DNA of 64,000 nucleotides from Mycolicibacterium sp. MU0050 (GTDB lineage Bacteria; Actinomycetota; Actinomycetes; Mycobacteriales; Mycobacteriaceae), in NCBI RefSeq assembly GCF_963378085.1, contig NZ_OY726395.1:2356001-2420000 (forward strand). Direction: 5' to 3'. A program made the position numbers and the translations under genes. The notes beneath the pieces are model-generated. The model ran no database searches. It had not been told where the DNA came from and saw nothing but the letters and a program-made list of their open reading frames with translations. Positions 54,374 to 63,158 of the stretch are shown piece by piece (within the stretch, counting starts at the first letter, position 1; each line of letters begins with the position of its first letter).

Positions 54374-55609
54374 TCAGCGGCCGCGGTAGTCGACCTGCCA
54401 GTGCTTGATCCCGTTGAGCCAGCCGCTGCGCAGCCGTTGTGGCGCCCCGACGCCGGTCAGGTCCGGCATGTGGTCGGCGATCGCGTTGAACATCAGGTCG
54501 ATGGTCATCCGCGCCAGGTTCGCCCCGATGCAGTAGTGCGCCCCGGTGCCGCCGAACCCCACGTGCGGGTTGGGGTCGCGGAGGATGTCGAAGCGCAGCG
54601 GGTCGGTGAAGACATCCTCGTCGAAATTGGCCGAGCGATACGACATCACCACCCGCTGGCCCTTCTTGATCTGCACCCCGGACAGTTCGTAGTCGGTCAG
54701 GGCGGTGCGCTGGAAGGAGGTCACCGGCGTGGCCCACCGCACGATCTCGTCGACAGCGGTCGGCGGGCGTTGCCGCCGGTACAGCGCCCACTGCTCGGGG
54801 TGCTCGGCGAACGCGATCATGCCGTGGGTGATGGAATTTCGGGTGGTCTCGTTGCCGGCGACGGCCAGCAGCACCATGAAGAAGCCGAACTCGTCGTCGG
54901 AGAGCTTGTGCCCCTCGACGTCCGCCTCGATCAGGGTGGTGACGATGTCCTCACCCGGCTGCTCGGCGCGCTGGGCCGCCAGCTGCATTGCGTACATAAT
55001 CAATTCCGTTGCCGCACTGCGGTTGTCGTAGTGGGCGAACTCCGGGTCGTCGTCGCTGACCATCTGATTCGACCAGTCGAACAGCTTCTTGCGATCGGCC
55101 AGCGGAACCCCGATCAGCCCGGCGATGGCCTGCAGCGGGAGTTCGCAGGCGACCTGCTCGACGAAGTCGCCCCGGCCCTGCGCCGCCGCGGTCCTGGCGA
55201 TCTGCTGCGCCCGCGCGTCGAGATCGGCGCGCAGCCGTTCGACCGCCCGCGGCGTGAAGCCGCGGGAGATGATCTTGCGCAGGTGGGTGTGGTGCGGCGC
55301 GTCCATGTTCAACAGCACGAACTTGCCCGTCTCGAGCTGCTCGGCGGTGGATCCCTTGGGATAGCGGGGCAGCGCGGTCTTGGCCTCGCTGGAGAACACG
55401 TCGCTGCGGATCGAGATCTCCTTGACGTCCTTGTGCTTGGTCACCAGCCAGAAGCCGCCGTCGTCGAAACCGCCGTCCCCGAGAGGCTGGGCGTTCCACC
55501 AGATCGGGGCGACGCGGCGCAACTCGGCGAGCTCGTCGACCGGTAGGCGTTCGCAGTTCAGGTCGGGGTCGGTGAAGTCGAAACCGGGGGACAGGCTGGG
55601 AACGGTCAT
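54374..55609 (-). CDS. cyp125: Cytochrome P450, CYP125 family (steroid C26/27 hydroxylase type)
   Basis: 411-residue P450. Heme loop VGFGGTGAHYCIGANLARMT, I-helix AGNETTRN, and the C-terminus LRSGWLNGIKHWQVDY are CYP125 hallmarks, nearly identical to remembered M. tuberculosis CYP125A1 (Rv3545c, 433 residues). CYP125 oxidises the terminal methyl group of cholesterol or cholestenone to start side-chain degradation. This copy lies away from fadA5 and has no clear KstR motif upstream, unlike the main locus, so it could be an additional paralogue. The 5' leader (55610-55797) shows no further feature. Confidence 0.93.
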   Translation of the reverse strand: MTVPSLSPGFDFTDPDLNCERLPVDELAELRRVAPIWWNAQPLGDGGFDDGGFWLVTKHKDVKEISIRSDVFSSEAKTALPRYPKGSTAEQLETGKFVLLNMDAPHHTHLRKIISRGFTPRAVERLRADLDARAQQIARTAAAQGRGDFVEQVACELPLQAIAGLIGVPLADRKKLFDWSNQMVSDDDPEFAHYDNRSAATELIMYAMQLAAQRAEQPGEDIVTTLIEADVEGHKLSDDEFGFFMVLLAVAGNETTRNSITHGMIAFAEHPEQWALYRRQRPPTAVDEIVRWATPVTSFQRTALTDYELSGVQIKKGQRVVMSYRSANFDEDVFTDPLRFDILRDPNPHVGFGGTGAHYCIGANLARMTIDLMFNAIADHMPDLTGVGAPQRLRSGWLNGIKHWQVDYRGR

Positions 55610-55797
55610 TTCGGTGAGCTCCTCGCTGCGGTGAACTCGTATCGGGCCCTATGGCCCGTTCCTACACCGGATGCGACGCCGGTTGGCCGGTTTTGCGGGC
55701 ATCGGTCAAACGGGGACGCTCCGGCGCGCGAAATCTCGACCGAAGGCCGATACTGGAGCGGATGTAACAACCCGGACCCGCGGGGTGATGACCGGAT

Positions 55798-56190
55798 ATG
55801 CGCACTCGACCAGTTCTGCTCGGCTCGCTGGGCGCGGCCGTCGCAATCGGCCTGGCGCCCGTCGCGGGCGCGGACCCCGCGGCGCCGGAGCCGCGGCCGG
55901 ATGTCGCCGCGGAGGCGAGCGTGGGCACGCCGCACCTGGCGAGCCCGGAGAATCTGCCGCCGGGCGCCACCAGCACCCCGCCGCCGGAGGGCCGCGGCCT
56001 GGGCTATCTGCGTGACCTGTGGCACGCGGTGCAGACCCAGGAAGTCAGCGGCGCCGACGCGCTGCTGCTGCTGACGCAACGGCCGATGAATCCCGACGCG
56101 TATTCGCCGCGCGGGCTGCCCGCCGGGCCGCAGCCCGCGCCCCCACCCGCACCTGCGCCTAGCGCGGTTGAGGTGCCACCGTCTTCGTGA
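55798..56190 (+). CDS. Small exported Pro/Ala-rich protein, unknown function
   Basis: 130-residue protein with a signal peptide (residues 1-25, RTRPVLLGSLGAAVAIGLAP to AGAD), a short conserved-looking central helix LGYLRDLWHAVQTQEVSGAD near residue 70, and a proline-rich tail (PAGPQPAPPPAPAPS). No cysteines. ATG 55798 is the sole reasonable start. It overlaps the oppositely transcribed gene by 32 bases at the 3' end. Family not recognised. Confidence 0.65.
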   Translation: MRTRPVLLGSLGAAVAIGLAPVAGADPAAPEPRPDVAAEASVGTPHLASPENLPPGATSTPPPEGRGLGYLRDLWHAVQTQEVSGADALLLLTQRPMNPDAYSPRGLPAGPQPAPPPAPAPSAVEVPPSS

Positions 56191-56740
56191 CCGTCGTCGT
56201 CACGGTGGCCGTCGCCGTGGCGGTCGGGGTCGCGGTGCGGGTCGTGCCGTCGGATTCGGCGGCGAAGCTGGGCGCCTCGTAGAACGCCCAGGTGTCGCGG
56301 TAGATCACCTTGCCGCCGGAGGTCACCTCCAGAGCCTTCGGCGACACCGTGTACCGGGCGCCCTCGTTGTCCGCGACGAACGTGCCGGCGCCGGAGGATC
56401 GCGCCGAGGTCCGCAGCAGGGCGCCGTCGTCGATCCGCACGCCGCGGTATTCGTAGCCACCGTCGGGCTCCGCGCAGACCGCCACCATCGACCGCTGGGT
56501 GCGGCCCAGCGCGACTGCGCTCTGCCCCTGCTCGCAGCGGGCCTTGGAGGAGATGAAACCGAGCTCATCGGTGTCCGTGCCGGCCCTGCTGGTGGTCGTC
56601 GTCGGGCTCACCGGCGCCGCCTCCGCGGCCGGAAGCGCCCGTTGGCCGGCCGGCTGCGTCATCACGCCGGCGAAGAGCGCGACGGTCGCCAGCACCGCAC
56701 CCAATCCGGTCAGCATCAACACATTGCGACTGGACAACAC
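56159..56740 (-). CDS. Membrane-anchored or exported protein with Thr-rich segments
   Basis: 193-residue protein starting at GTG 56740 six bases after AGGAGG. An N-terminal hydrophobic segment (residues 7-25, VLMLTGLGAVLATVALFAGV) acts as signal or anchor. The exported part carries one Cys pair (ARCEQGQ, AVCAEPD), a beta-rich domain with YEYRGVRIDDGALL and ARYTVSPKALEVTSGGKVIY, and a Thr-rich C-terminal tail (TATPTATATATVTTTVTKTV) typical of O-mannosylated mycobacterial proteins. Function is unknown. Convergent overlap with the neighbour by 32 bases. Confidence 0.68.
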   Translation of the reverse strand: MLSSRNVLMLTGLGAVLATVALFAGVMTQPAGQRALPAAEAAPVSPTTTTSRAGTDTDELGFISSKARCEQGQSAVALGRTQRSMVAVCAEPDGGYEYRGVRIDDGALLRTSARSSGAGTFVADNEGARYTVSPKALEVTSGGKVIYRDTWAFYEAPSFAAESDGTTRTATPTATATATVTTTVTKTVAPQPR

Positions 56741-56894
56741 CCGGGCCCTCCTGTGCTCATTGAACCGTGTCCGTCCAGCAAAGCACCCTGCGCAGCGATC
56801 CTGTCGTTGCGACGACGGTGTTTCGCGGGAAAGTTCACCGAGCGCGCGGCGGCACCCGATAGGCTTCGCGGCAACGAGCCGACGGGAGGCGTCC

Positions 56895-57311
56895 ATGATT
56901 GGCGACCGGACGCGCGACATGATGCGCAACGTGGTCGGCTCGGGTGCCGTACTCGCCGCCACCGTCGCGGTGGCGCTGGCGGCCGCCGGGGCGGCGGCCG
57001 CCGATCCCGAGCACGCGTACGCCGACGTGCCCGGGATGGCCCACGACGTCCAGCTGAGCACCAAGTGCCACAGCTGGGAACGGTTCATCTTCGGCCGCGG
57101 GGTGGAGGGGCAGACGTACGCCTGCCACTACATCCCCAACCAGTGGCCGCCGGTCGACTCCGGATTCTGGGTGTGGTCCCCGCCGCTGTACGGCGTGCAG
57201 GAGATCGGGGCGCCGTGCCCGACGAATCGCGGCGCGGCGGCCCAATCCCCGGACGGACTTCCCCTCGAATGCGCGGGGGACCGGGGCTGGCAGCAGGACT
57301 TCTACGCCTGA
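56895..57311 (+). CDS. Small exported protein with conserved Cys, unknown function
   Basis: 138-residue protein. Signal peptide about residues 9-36 (VVGSGAVLAATVAVALAAAG, ending AAADP). The mature part has four cysteines (TKCHSWERF, YACHYIPNQW, GAPCPTNRG, LECAGDRGW) suggesting two disulphides, and several aromatic residues. GGGAGG lies seven bases before ATG 56895. Ends nine bases before the convergent nitronate-monooxygenase-like gene. One of three small exported genes in a row. Confidence 0.7.
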   Translation: MIGDRTRDMMRNVVGSGAVLAATVAVALAAAGAAAADPEHAYADVPGMAHDVQLSTKCHSWERFIFGRGVEGQTYACHYIPNQWPPVDSGFWVWSPPLYGVQEIGAPCPTNRGAAAQSPDGLPLECAGDRGWQQDFYA

Positions 57312-57320
57312 GCCGGCCGG

Positions 57321-58454
57321 TCAGGCCTCGGCGGCCTCGTTGAGCGCGTTCAGCGTGGCGGTCGACTCCAGGTACTCCTGCACCCAGCGTTCGATGACCG
57401 CCGAGGTCTTCTCGACCTTGGTGAATTGCCCGACGACCTGGCCGACCGGGTTGAACGCGACGTCGACGGACTCGTCGGGATACTTGTGGGTGGCGGCCAC
57501 CGCCATGCCGGAAACCATGTACTGCAACGGCATTCCGAGCGGCTTCGGGTTCTCCGGGTTCTCCCAGGCCTCGGTCCACTCGTTGCGCAGCATGCGCGCG
57601 GGTTTCCCGGTGAAGGAGCGGCTGCGGACCGTGTCGCGGCTGGTGGCCTTGGCGTAGGCGGCCTGCTGCACCGGGGTGTTCTCGGCCTCCTCGACCATCA
57701 GCCACTGCGATCCGGTCCAGGCCCCCTGGGTGCCCAGCGCCAGCGCCGCGGCGATCTGCTGGCCGCTCCCAATACCGCCGGCGGCCAGCACCGGAATCGG
57801 CGCGACCTCCTTGACCACCTCCGGCCACAGCACGATCGAGCCGACATCGCCGCAGTGGCCGCCGGCCTCGCCGCCCTGGGCGATGATGATGTCGACGCCG
57901 GCGTCGGCGTGCTTGCGGGCCTGGCGCGCCGAACCGCACAGCGCGGCGACCACCCGGCCCGCGTCGTGGATGTGCTTGATCATGTCGGCCGGCGGGGTGC
58001 CCAGCGCGTTGGCGATCATGGTCACCTTGGGGTGCTGCAACGCGACCTCGACCTGCGGCGTCGCGGTGGCCTCCGTCCAGCCCAGCAGCTGCAACGCGTC
58101 GTCGTCGCTGTGCTCGACCGGGACCCCGTGGTCGGACAGGATCTTCTTGGCGAAGTCGATGTGCTCCTGGGGCACCAGGTCGTTGAGGGTTTTCTTGAGC
58201 ACCTCGGGGGACAGGTCGGTGGCGTCCATCCCCTCGTACTTGTTGGGGATCACGATGTCGACGCCGTATGGGTGGTCGCCGATGTTCTCGTCGATCCAGT
58301 TCAGCTCGATCTCGAGCTGCTCGGGGGTGAACCCGACCGCGCCGAGCACGCCGAATCCGCCGGCCTTGCTCACCGCCACCACCACGTCGCGGCAGTGGGT
58401 GAAGGCGAAGATGGGGAATTCGATGCCCAATTGGTCGCAGAGGGGAGTATGCAT
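57321..58454 (-). CDS. Nitronate monooxygenase/2-nitropropane dioxygenase-like flavoprotein (Rv1533 type)
   Basis: 377-residue FMN TIM-barrel protein. The start MHTPLCDQLGIEFPIFAFTH and SKAGGFGVLGAVGFTPEQL are typical, as are IIAQGGEAGGHCGDVGS and AAGGIGSGQQIAAALALGTQ, the phosphate-binding end of the barrel. It closely resembles Rv1533 in remembered sequence. Some relatives (IpdC) work in steroid ring degradation, others oxidise nitronates. A perfect KstR-type motif 44-57 bases upstream supports a steroid-linked role. Ends next to a convergent small exported gene. Confidence 0.85.
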   Translation of the reverse strand: MHTPLCDQLGIEFPIFAFTHCRDVVVAVSKAGGFGVLGAVGFTPEQLEIELNWIDENIGDHPYGVDIVIPNKYEGMDATDLSPEVLKKTLNDLVPQEHIDFAKKILSDHGVPVEHSDDDALQLLGWTEATATPQVEVALQHPKVTMIANALGTPPADMIKHIHDAGRVVAALCGSARQARKHADAGVDIIIAQGGEAGGHCGDVGSIVLWPEVVKEVAPIPVLAAGGIGSGQQIAAALALGTQGAWTGSQWLMVEEAENTPVQQAAYAKATSRDTVRSRSFTGKPARMLRNEWTEAWENPENPKPLGMPLQYMVSGMAVAATHKYPDESVDVAFNPVGQVVGQFTKVEKTSAVIERWVQEYLESTATLNALNEAAEA

Positions 58455-58497
58455 AGTCGGCTCCTGGTGAGCGTATGGCAGGGGATCAGTGCAAGAC

Positions 58498-58511
58498 TGG
58501 AACGTGTTCTA
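58498..58511 (-). promoter_or_regulatory. KstR-type operator of the nitronate-monooxygenase-like gene
   Basis: TGGAACGTGTTCTA fits TNNAACNNGTTNNA at all fixed positions and extends to a near-perfect palindrome (GGAACGTGTTC with flanking CTG/CTAG). It lies 44-57 bases before the start codon, in the 109-base gap after the epoxide hydrolase gene. Confidence 0.78.
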
Positions 58512-58563
58512 GTTTATCCCAGCCGCCCCGTCGCGCACACGACCCTCCCGAACTTTGTGCCGA

Positions 58564-59709
58564 TCAGCGCAGGGTCGCGAAGAACTTCCGGACGTCCTCG
58601 ACGAACAGTTCCGGCTGCTCGAACGCAGCGAAGTGGCCGCCGCGCGGCATCGTCGTCCAGTGCGTGATGCGGTAGCGGTCCTCGCACCACTGCCGCGGCG
58701 CCTGCAGGATCTCCTTGGGGAAGGACGCCACCCCGGTGGGGATCTGAACCCGCCGTCCGCGTCCGAAGCCGCGGTAGCTCTCCCAGTACAGCCGCGCCGC
58801 GGAGGTGGCCGAGTTGGTCAGCCAGTACAGCATCACGTTGTCGAGCATCTCGTCGCGGCCGAGCACGTTCTCCGGGTGGCCGCCGCAGTCGGTCCACGCC
58901 CAGAACTTCTCGACGATCCAGGCCAGTTGCCCCACCGGCGAGTCGGCCAGGCCGTAGCCCAGCGTCTGCGGGCGGGTCGACTGCTGGGTGGCGTAGCCGG
59001 TGCCCCAGCGGCGGTGCTCCGCGGCGGCCGCCAGCGCCTGCTGTTCTTCGGCGCTGAATCCGTCCGCGGGTTCGGCCGGCGGGCGTCCCAGCGGCATGTT
59101 CAGATGAATTCCGATGCAGCCGCCCCCATTTCGGCCGATCTCGCTGGTGACCGCCGCCCCCCAGTCGCCGCCCTGCGCGCCGTAGCTGGAATAGCCGAGG
59201 CGCTGCATCAACGTCTCCCAGGCCGCCGCGATCCGCTCGACACCCCAGCCCGCCGCGGTCGGCTTGCCCGAGAAGCCGTAGCCGGGCAGCGACGGGCACA
59301 CCACGTGAAAGGCGTCCTCGGCGCGGCCGCCGTGCGCGGTCGGATCGGTCAGCGGACCGATCACCTTGAGGAATTCGACGACGGAGCCCGGCCAGCCGTG
59401 GGTGATCACCAACGGCAGCGCGCCGTCGTGCGGCGAGCGCTGATGGATGAAATGCAGGTCCAGTCCATCGATTTCGGTGTGGAACTGCGCGAACTCGTTG
59501 AGCGCGGCCTCCCTGGCGCGCCAGTCGTAGTCGCGTTCCCAGTACTGCGCCAGCTCGCGGGTGTAGGCCAGCGGGATGCCCTGGCTCCAGTCCTGCACGC
59601 ATTCCGGGTCCGGCCAGCGGGTCCGGGCCAGGCGTTGGCGCAAATCGGCCAGATCGGCGTCGTCGACGGCGATCCGAAAAGGTCGAACGGGCGGTACGGC
59701 TGCGCTCAC
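58564..59709 (-). CDS. Epoxide hydrolase with N-terminal EHN domain
   Basis: 381-residue alpha/beta hydrolase. The N-terminal EHN lid (residues 1-110: PFRIAVDDADLADLRQRLAR, then TRWPDPECVQDWSQGIPLAY) is typical of microsomal-type epoxide hydrolases. HGWPG near residue 130 is the oxyanion loop, GGDWGAAV at about 202-209 holds the nucleophile Asp, and the catalytic His is in RGGHFAAFEQPE near residue 360. Opens epoxides to diols; substrate unknown. Upstream of the KstR-type unit, transcribed in the same direction. Confidence 0.93.
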   Translation of the reverse strand: MSAAVPPVRPFRIAVDDADLADLRQRLARTRWPDPECVQDWSQGIPLAYTRELAQYWERDYDWRAREAALNEFAQFHTEIDGLDLHFIHQRSPHDGALPLVITHGWPGSVVEFLKVIGPLTDPTAHGGRAEDAFHVVCPSLPGYGFSGKPTAAGWGVERIAAAWETLMQRLGYSSYGAQGGDWGAAVTSEIGRNGGGCIGIHLNMPLGRPPAEPADGFSAEEQQALAAAAEHRRWGTGYATQQSTRPQTLGYGLADSPVGQLAWIVEKFWAWTDCGGHPENVLGRDEMLDNVMLYWLTNSATSAARLYWESYRGFGRGRRVQIPTGVASFPKEILQAPRQWCEDRYRITHWTTMPRGGHFAAFEQPELFVEDVRKFFATLR

Positions 59710-59798
59710 GACGCTCCCTTCTCCGACGGCTCGGCGCCCGACCCTACCCCGGGCGGTTCCGCCAGCGCGGGGCCGCGCGGCTGATCTACAGTTGCGTC

Positions 59799-60461
59799 AT
59801 GGCCGATCACGACATCGCCGCCGCGCGTCGGGAGATCACCGACGCCATGCTGAGCGCGCTCGACCGCAGACACGAGTTGCTCGACGCCATCGTCGAGGCC
59901 GAGGACCGCTGCGCGGCCATCGATGCCATCGCCGACGTGCTGGGATCGTCGCGGCGCTCGGCCGAGGCGGTCCTGGGGCTGTCCTTCGAGTGGCTCACCA
60001 AGAGTTCGCGGCGCAAGATCGCCGCCGAACTCGAGGACCTCAACTCCCGACTCAGTTTCACCGTGGGCGAGCGGCCCGCTGCCAGCGGTGAGACGTTGAC
60101 GCTGCGGCCTTTCGACGGCGAGCGCGACCGGGACATCTTCGCCGCACGTACCGAGGACACCCACACCGCCGGCGACGGTTCCGGCGCCCCGGCCCGAGAC
60201 GTCGACGACGAGATCAGCGCGGCGAAGACCCGCCTGCACTCCGAGGACGCCGCCTGGTTCGTCGCCGTCGAGGGGGAGCAGAAGGTGGGGATGGTCTTCG
60301 GCGAACTGATCGGCGGCGAGGTGAACGTGCGGATCTGGATTCGCCCCGAACACCGCAAGAGGGGGTACGGGACGGCCGCGCTGCGGCAGTGCCGCTCGCA
60401 GATGGCCGCGTACTTCCCGGCGGTGCCGATGGTGGTCCGCGCGCCCGGGGCGACGCCGTAG
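59799..60461 (+). CDS. GNAT acetyltransferase fused to a GyrA-like helical segment
   Basis: 220-residue protein. Residues about 15-90 ([20 protein letters not shown], then [20 protein letters not shown]) align by eye with the coiled helical gate region of DNA gyrase subunit A (ALD...AQAILDM...RLAALERQ). The catalytic tyrosine and DNA-gate domains of GyrA are absent. Residues 100-215 form a GNAT domain: [15 protein letters not shown], then [20 protein letters not shown] with the R/Q-x-x-G-x-G acetyl-CoA site. A fused or repurposed topoisomerase fragment is suggested. Role unknown. cinA follows two bases later. Confidence 0.7.
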   Translation: MADHDIAAARREITDAMLSALDRRHELLDAIVEAEDRCAAIDAIADVLGSSRRSAEAVLGLSFEWLTKSSRRKIAAELEDLNSRLSFTVGERPAASGETLTLRPFDGERDRDIFAARTEDTHTAGDGSGAPARDVDDEISAAKTRLHSEDAAWFVAVEGEQKVGMVFGELIGGEVNVRIWIRPEHRKRGYGTAALRQCRSQMAAYFPAVPMVVRAPGATP

Positions 60462-60463
60462 CC

Positions 60464-61729
60464 GTGGGGACTCGCGCGGGCATCGTCGTCACCGGAACCG
60501 AGGTCCTCACCGGGCGGATCGCCGATCGCAACGGGCCGTGGCTGGCCGACCGGTTGCTGGAGTTGGGGATCGAACTCGCCCACATCACCATCTGCGGTGA
60601 CCGGCCCGAGGACATCGCCGCGGCGCTGCGCTTCCAGGCCGACGCCGGGGTGGACGTGATCCTGACGACCGGCGGCCTGGGACCCACCGCCGACGACATG
60701 ACGGTGGCGGTCGTCGCCGAATTCAGCGGTCGCGAACTGGTATTGGACGTCGAGCTCGAACACCGCATCGCGGCGATCCTGCGGCGGCTGATGGAACGCT
60801 ATCCGGGCGCCGACTTCGACGCGGTGATGGCCGCCAACCGCAAGCAGGCCCTGGTACCCGCCGGCGCCACGGTCCTCGAACCGGTGGGCACCGCCCCGGG
60901 GGTGGTGGTTGCGGGCGCGCCGACCGTGGTGGTGCTGCCCGGTCCGCCGCGGGAGCTGCAGGCGATGTGGCCGGCCGCGCTGGCCACCCACACCGTGCAG
61001 CAGGCCATCGCGGCGCGCACGCAGTACCGCCAGGAGACGCTGCGGATGTTCGGCGTGCCCGAGTCCGAACTCGCCGACACGCTGCGGTTGGCCGAGTCCC
61101 GGGTGCCGGGGTTCGACCGGCTCGAGATCACCACCTGTCTGCGGCGCGGCGAACTGGAGATCGTGACCCGTTACGAGCCGGCCGCCGAGCCGAGCTACCG
61201 CGCGCTGACCGAGGTGCTGTCCGAGCACCACCGGCGGGAGCTGTACTCGACCGACGGGGCGACGGTCGACGACCAGGTCGCGGCGCTGTTGGCGGGACGA
61301 CGCGTCGCCACGGCCGAGTCGTGCACCGCGGGACTGGTCGCCGCCCGGCTGACCGACCGCCCCGGGTCCTCGGCGTACGTCACCGGCGGGGCGGTGGTCT
61401 ATTCCAACGAGGCCAAGAGCGCGGTGCTCGGTGTCGACCCCGCCCTGATCGCCGAGCACGGCGCGGTTTCCGAGCCGGTGGCCGAGGCGATGGCGGCGGG
61501 CGCGTTGCGGCGCTTCGACGCCGACACCGCGGTGGCCATCACCGGGATCGCCGGACCCGGCGGCGGTACCGACGAGAAGCCCGTCGGCACGGTGTGTTTC
61601 AGCGTGCAGCGCACCGACGGCGCCACCCGGACCGAAATGTTGCTGCTGCCCGGTGGCCGGGCCGACATCCGGGAGCGGTCCAGCACGGTGGCCATGCACC
61701 TGTTGCGGTCGGTGCTGCTCGAAACCTGA
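60464..61729 (+). CDS. cinA: CinA-family protein (competence/damage-inducible; NMN amidohydrolase domain)
   Basis: 421-residue two-domain protein. Residues 1-165 form a molybdopterin-binding-like COG1058 domain ([46 protein letters not shown]). Residues about 255-421 form the CinA C-terminal nicotinamide-mononucleotide deamidase domain ([53 protein letters not shown]). In the family the second domain recycles NMN to nicotinate mononucleotide, and in mycobacteria CinA has been linked to antibiotic tolerance. GTG start follows the GNAT stop by two bases; corresponds to Rv1901. Confidence 0.95.
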   Translation: MGTRAGIVVTGTEVLTGRIADRNGPWLADRLLELGIELAHITICGDRPEDIAAALRFQADAGVDVILTTGGLGPTADDMTVAVVAEFSGRELVLDVELEHRIAAILRRLMERYPGADFDAVMAANRKQALVPAGATVLEPVGTAPGVVVAGAPTVVVLPGPPRELQAMWPAALATHTVQQAIAARTQYRQETLRMFGVPESELADTLRLAESRVPGFDRLEITTCLRRGELEIVTRYEPAAEPSYRALTEVLSEHHRRELYSTDGATVDDQVAALLAGRRVATAESCTAGLVAARLTDRPGSSAYVTGGAVVYSNEAKSAVLGVDPALIAEHGAVSEPVAEAMAAGALRRFDADTAVAITGIAGPGGGTDEKPVGTVCFSVQRTDGATRTEMLLLPGGRADIRERSSTVAMHLLRSVLLET

Positions 61730-61732
61730 GGG

Positions 61733-62143
61733 CTAGGCGATGTCGGCGACGAACACGCCGGCCTTGCGCAGCGCCAGCCGGGGGATCAACGGAAGCCCGG
61801 TGCCATCGGATCCCACCGGGACGATCCGCGGGTTCACGATGTGCAGTTCGCGGCCGAGCAGCCGCACGTCGGCCTGACCGGCGGCCAGCACGTTCTTGAC
61901 CCAGTTGGTCTTGCCGTGGGCCAGCAGCACCGCGAACACGTTGCCCTTGCGGTAGGACGTCACGATCGTCTCGTACGGGGTGCCGGAGGTGCGGCCCGTG
62001 TGCTTGACGATGGTGAACCCGGGCAGCCGCTTCGCCAGGGGCGCCAGTGCCGGGTTGACGTACTTGATCTGCAGGCGCTCCACCGTCGGGGAGAACAACA
62101 TCGGCACGTCGGGAGTGTGGTTGGGGTGGTCCTGGGCTCGCAT
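61733..62143 (-). CDS. Deazaflavin (F420)-dependent nitroreductase-family protein
   Basis: 136-residue FDOR-A split-barrel protein like the one at 23.7 kb but only distantly similar. Diagnostic stretches: FTIVKHTGRTSGTPYETIVT, GNVFAVLLAHGKTNWVKNVL and AAGQADVRLLGRELHIVNPR. It keeps the T-G-R-x-S-G loop that contacts F420. AAGGA lies six bases before ATG 62143; ATG 62101 is possible. Substrate is unknown. It abuts cinA on the opposite strand and follows an alpha/beta hydrolase by 51 bases in the same direction. Confidence 0.83.
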   Translation of the reverse strand: MRAQDHPNHTPDVPMLFSPTVERLQIKYVNPALAPLAKRLPGFTIVKHTGRTSGTPYETIVTSYRKGNVFAVLLAHGKTNWVKNVLAAGQADVRLLGRELHIVNPRIVPVGSDGTGLPLIPRLALRKAGVFVADIA

Positions 62144-62194
62144 CGCTGTCCTTCGGTATCGGCTGTTCCGTGCCGCCGTGTTCGGCCGCCGGTC

Positions 62195-63118
62195 TTACGT
62201 GTGGCGTTCCCAGAGTTCGGCCATCGACCCGAGAATGTCGTGGGCGTAGCCCAATCCGGCGAGGTGGCTTTCGCCGGGCAGCGTGAACATCTCGGCGTCG
62301 GGCAGCTTGGCCACCACGTGCGCGCCGTGCGAGTACGGAATGATGTGGTCCTTGTCGCCGTGCCACCACCGGACCGGGACCTTGACCTCGTCGAGGCGAA
62401 ATCCCCAGTCCCGGGCGAAGTTCACCACGTCGGCGAACGGGGCCCCCAGCTGTTTGCGTCCGCCGTTGAGCAGGTCGTCGAGGAACATCGCCTTGAACTC
62501 CGGTCGCGTCAGCAGCCGGCGGTCGCCCTCCGGCGAGACCCGCGCGTAGATCTCCAGGACCGGCAGCGCCACGGGCTTGATCAGCCGGACCAGGCCGGTG
62601 GCCACGGCGCCGACGGGCTCGCCCACCACCTCGAGCACCGGGGCGACGGCGGTGCCGAGCGTCATGGCGCCGCCTTTGATCGCGTCGGGTCCCACGGCCG
62701 GTGCGACGCCGCCGAGAACGCCGACGGCCACCACCCGGTCCGGCATGGCGGCCGCGGCGGCCAGCGTGTAGGGCCCGCCGCCGGACAGGCCGACCACGGT
62801 CATCTTGTCGATCCCCAGTGTGTCGGCGATGACCCGCAGGTCGTCGGCGAACGCGGCGACGTTCTCGTACTGGTGGGGCGTCGAGGAGCCGATGCCGGGC
62901 CGGTCCACGCCGATCAGGCGCAGCTGGTTCTCCTCGGCGTACACCCTGGCCTCGGTCGGGATCTGCCGGCGCGCCCCCGGGGTGCCGTGCAGCCAGAACA
63001 CCGGTCGGCCCTGCGGGTCGCCGAACTCGGCGAACCCGACCCGCCGGAACTCGCCGACGGCGATGCTGCCTTCGAGCTTGGGCCGCGCCAGCTTCGGCGC
63101 CCCGAGTGGATTTCGCAT
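62195..63118 (-). CDS. Alpha/beta hydrolase
   Basis: 307-residue cytosolic hydrolase. Oxyanion loop HGTPGARRQ near residue 44, nucleophile elbow VGLSGGGPYTLAAAAA near residue 108 (Ser), acid Asp in WWHGDKDHIIPYSHG near residue 255, and catalytic His in LPGESHLAGLGYAHD near residue 282 complete the triad. Substrate could be an ester, lactone or lipid. ATG 63118 (MRNPLGAPKLARPKLEG) is preferred to an upstream one. The next gene upstream is an AraC-type regulator 40 bases away and may control it. Confidence 0.85.
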   Translation of the reverse strand: MRNPLGAPKLARPKLEGSIAVGEFRRVGFAEFGDPQGRPVFWLHGTPGARRQIPTEARVYAEENQLRLIGVDRPGIGSSTPHQYENVAAFADDLRVIADTLGIDKMTVVGLSGGGPYTLAAAAAMPDRVVAVGVLGGVAPAVGPDAIKGGAMTLGTAVAPVLEVVGEPVGAVATGLVRLIKPVALPVLEIYARVSPEGDRRLLTRPEFKAMFLDDLLNGGRKQLGAPFADVVNFARDWGFRLDEVKVPVRWWHGDKDHIIPYSHGAHVVAKLPDAEMFTLPGESHLAGLGYAHDILGSMAELWERHT

Positions 63119-63158
63119 AGCCAGCAGTGTCGCACGCCACATTTCAGCGACGAAATCG

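Noticed and set aside
55610..55797. KstR site upstream of CYP125 (GTGAACTCGTAT)
   Set aside because: Only the AAC and GT cores match; the flanking T and A and the second T of GTT do not.
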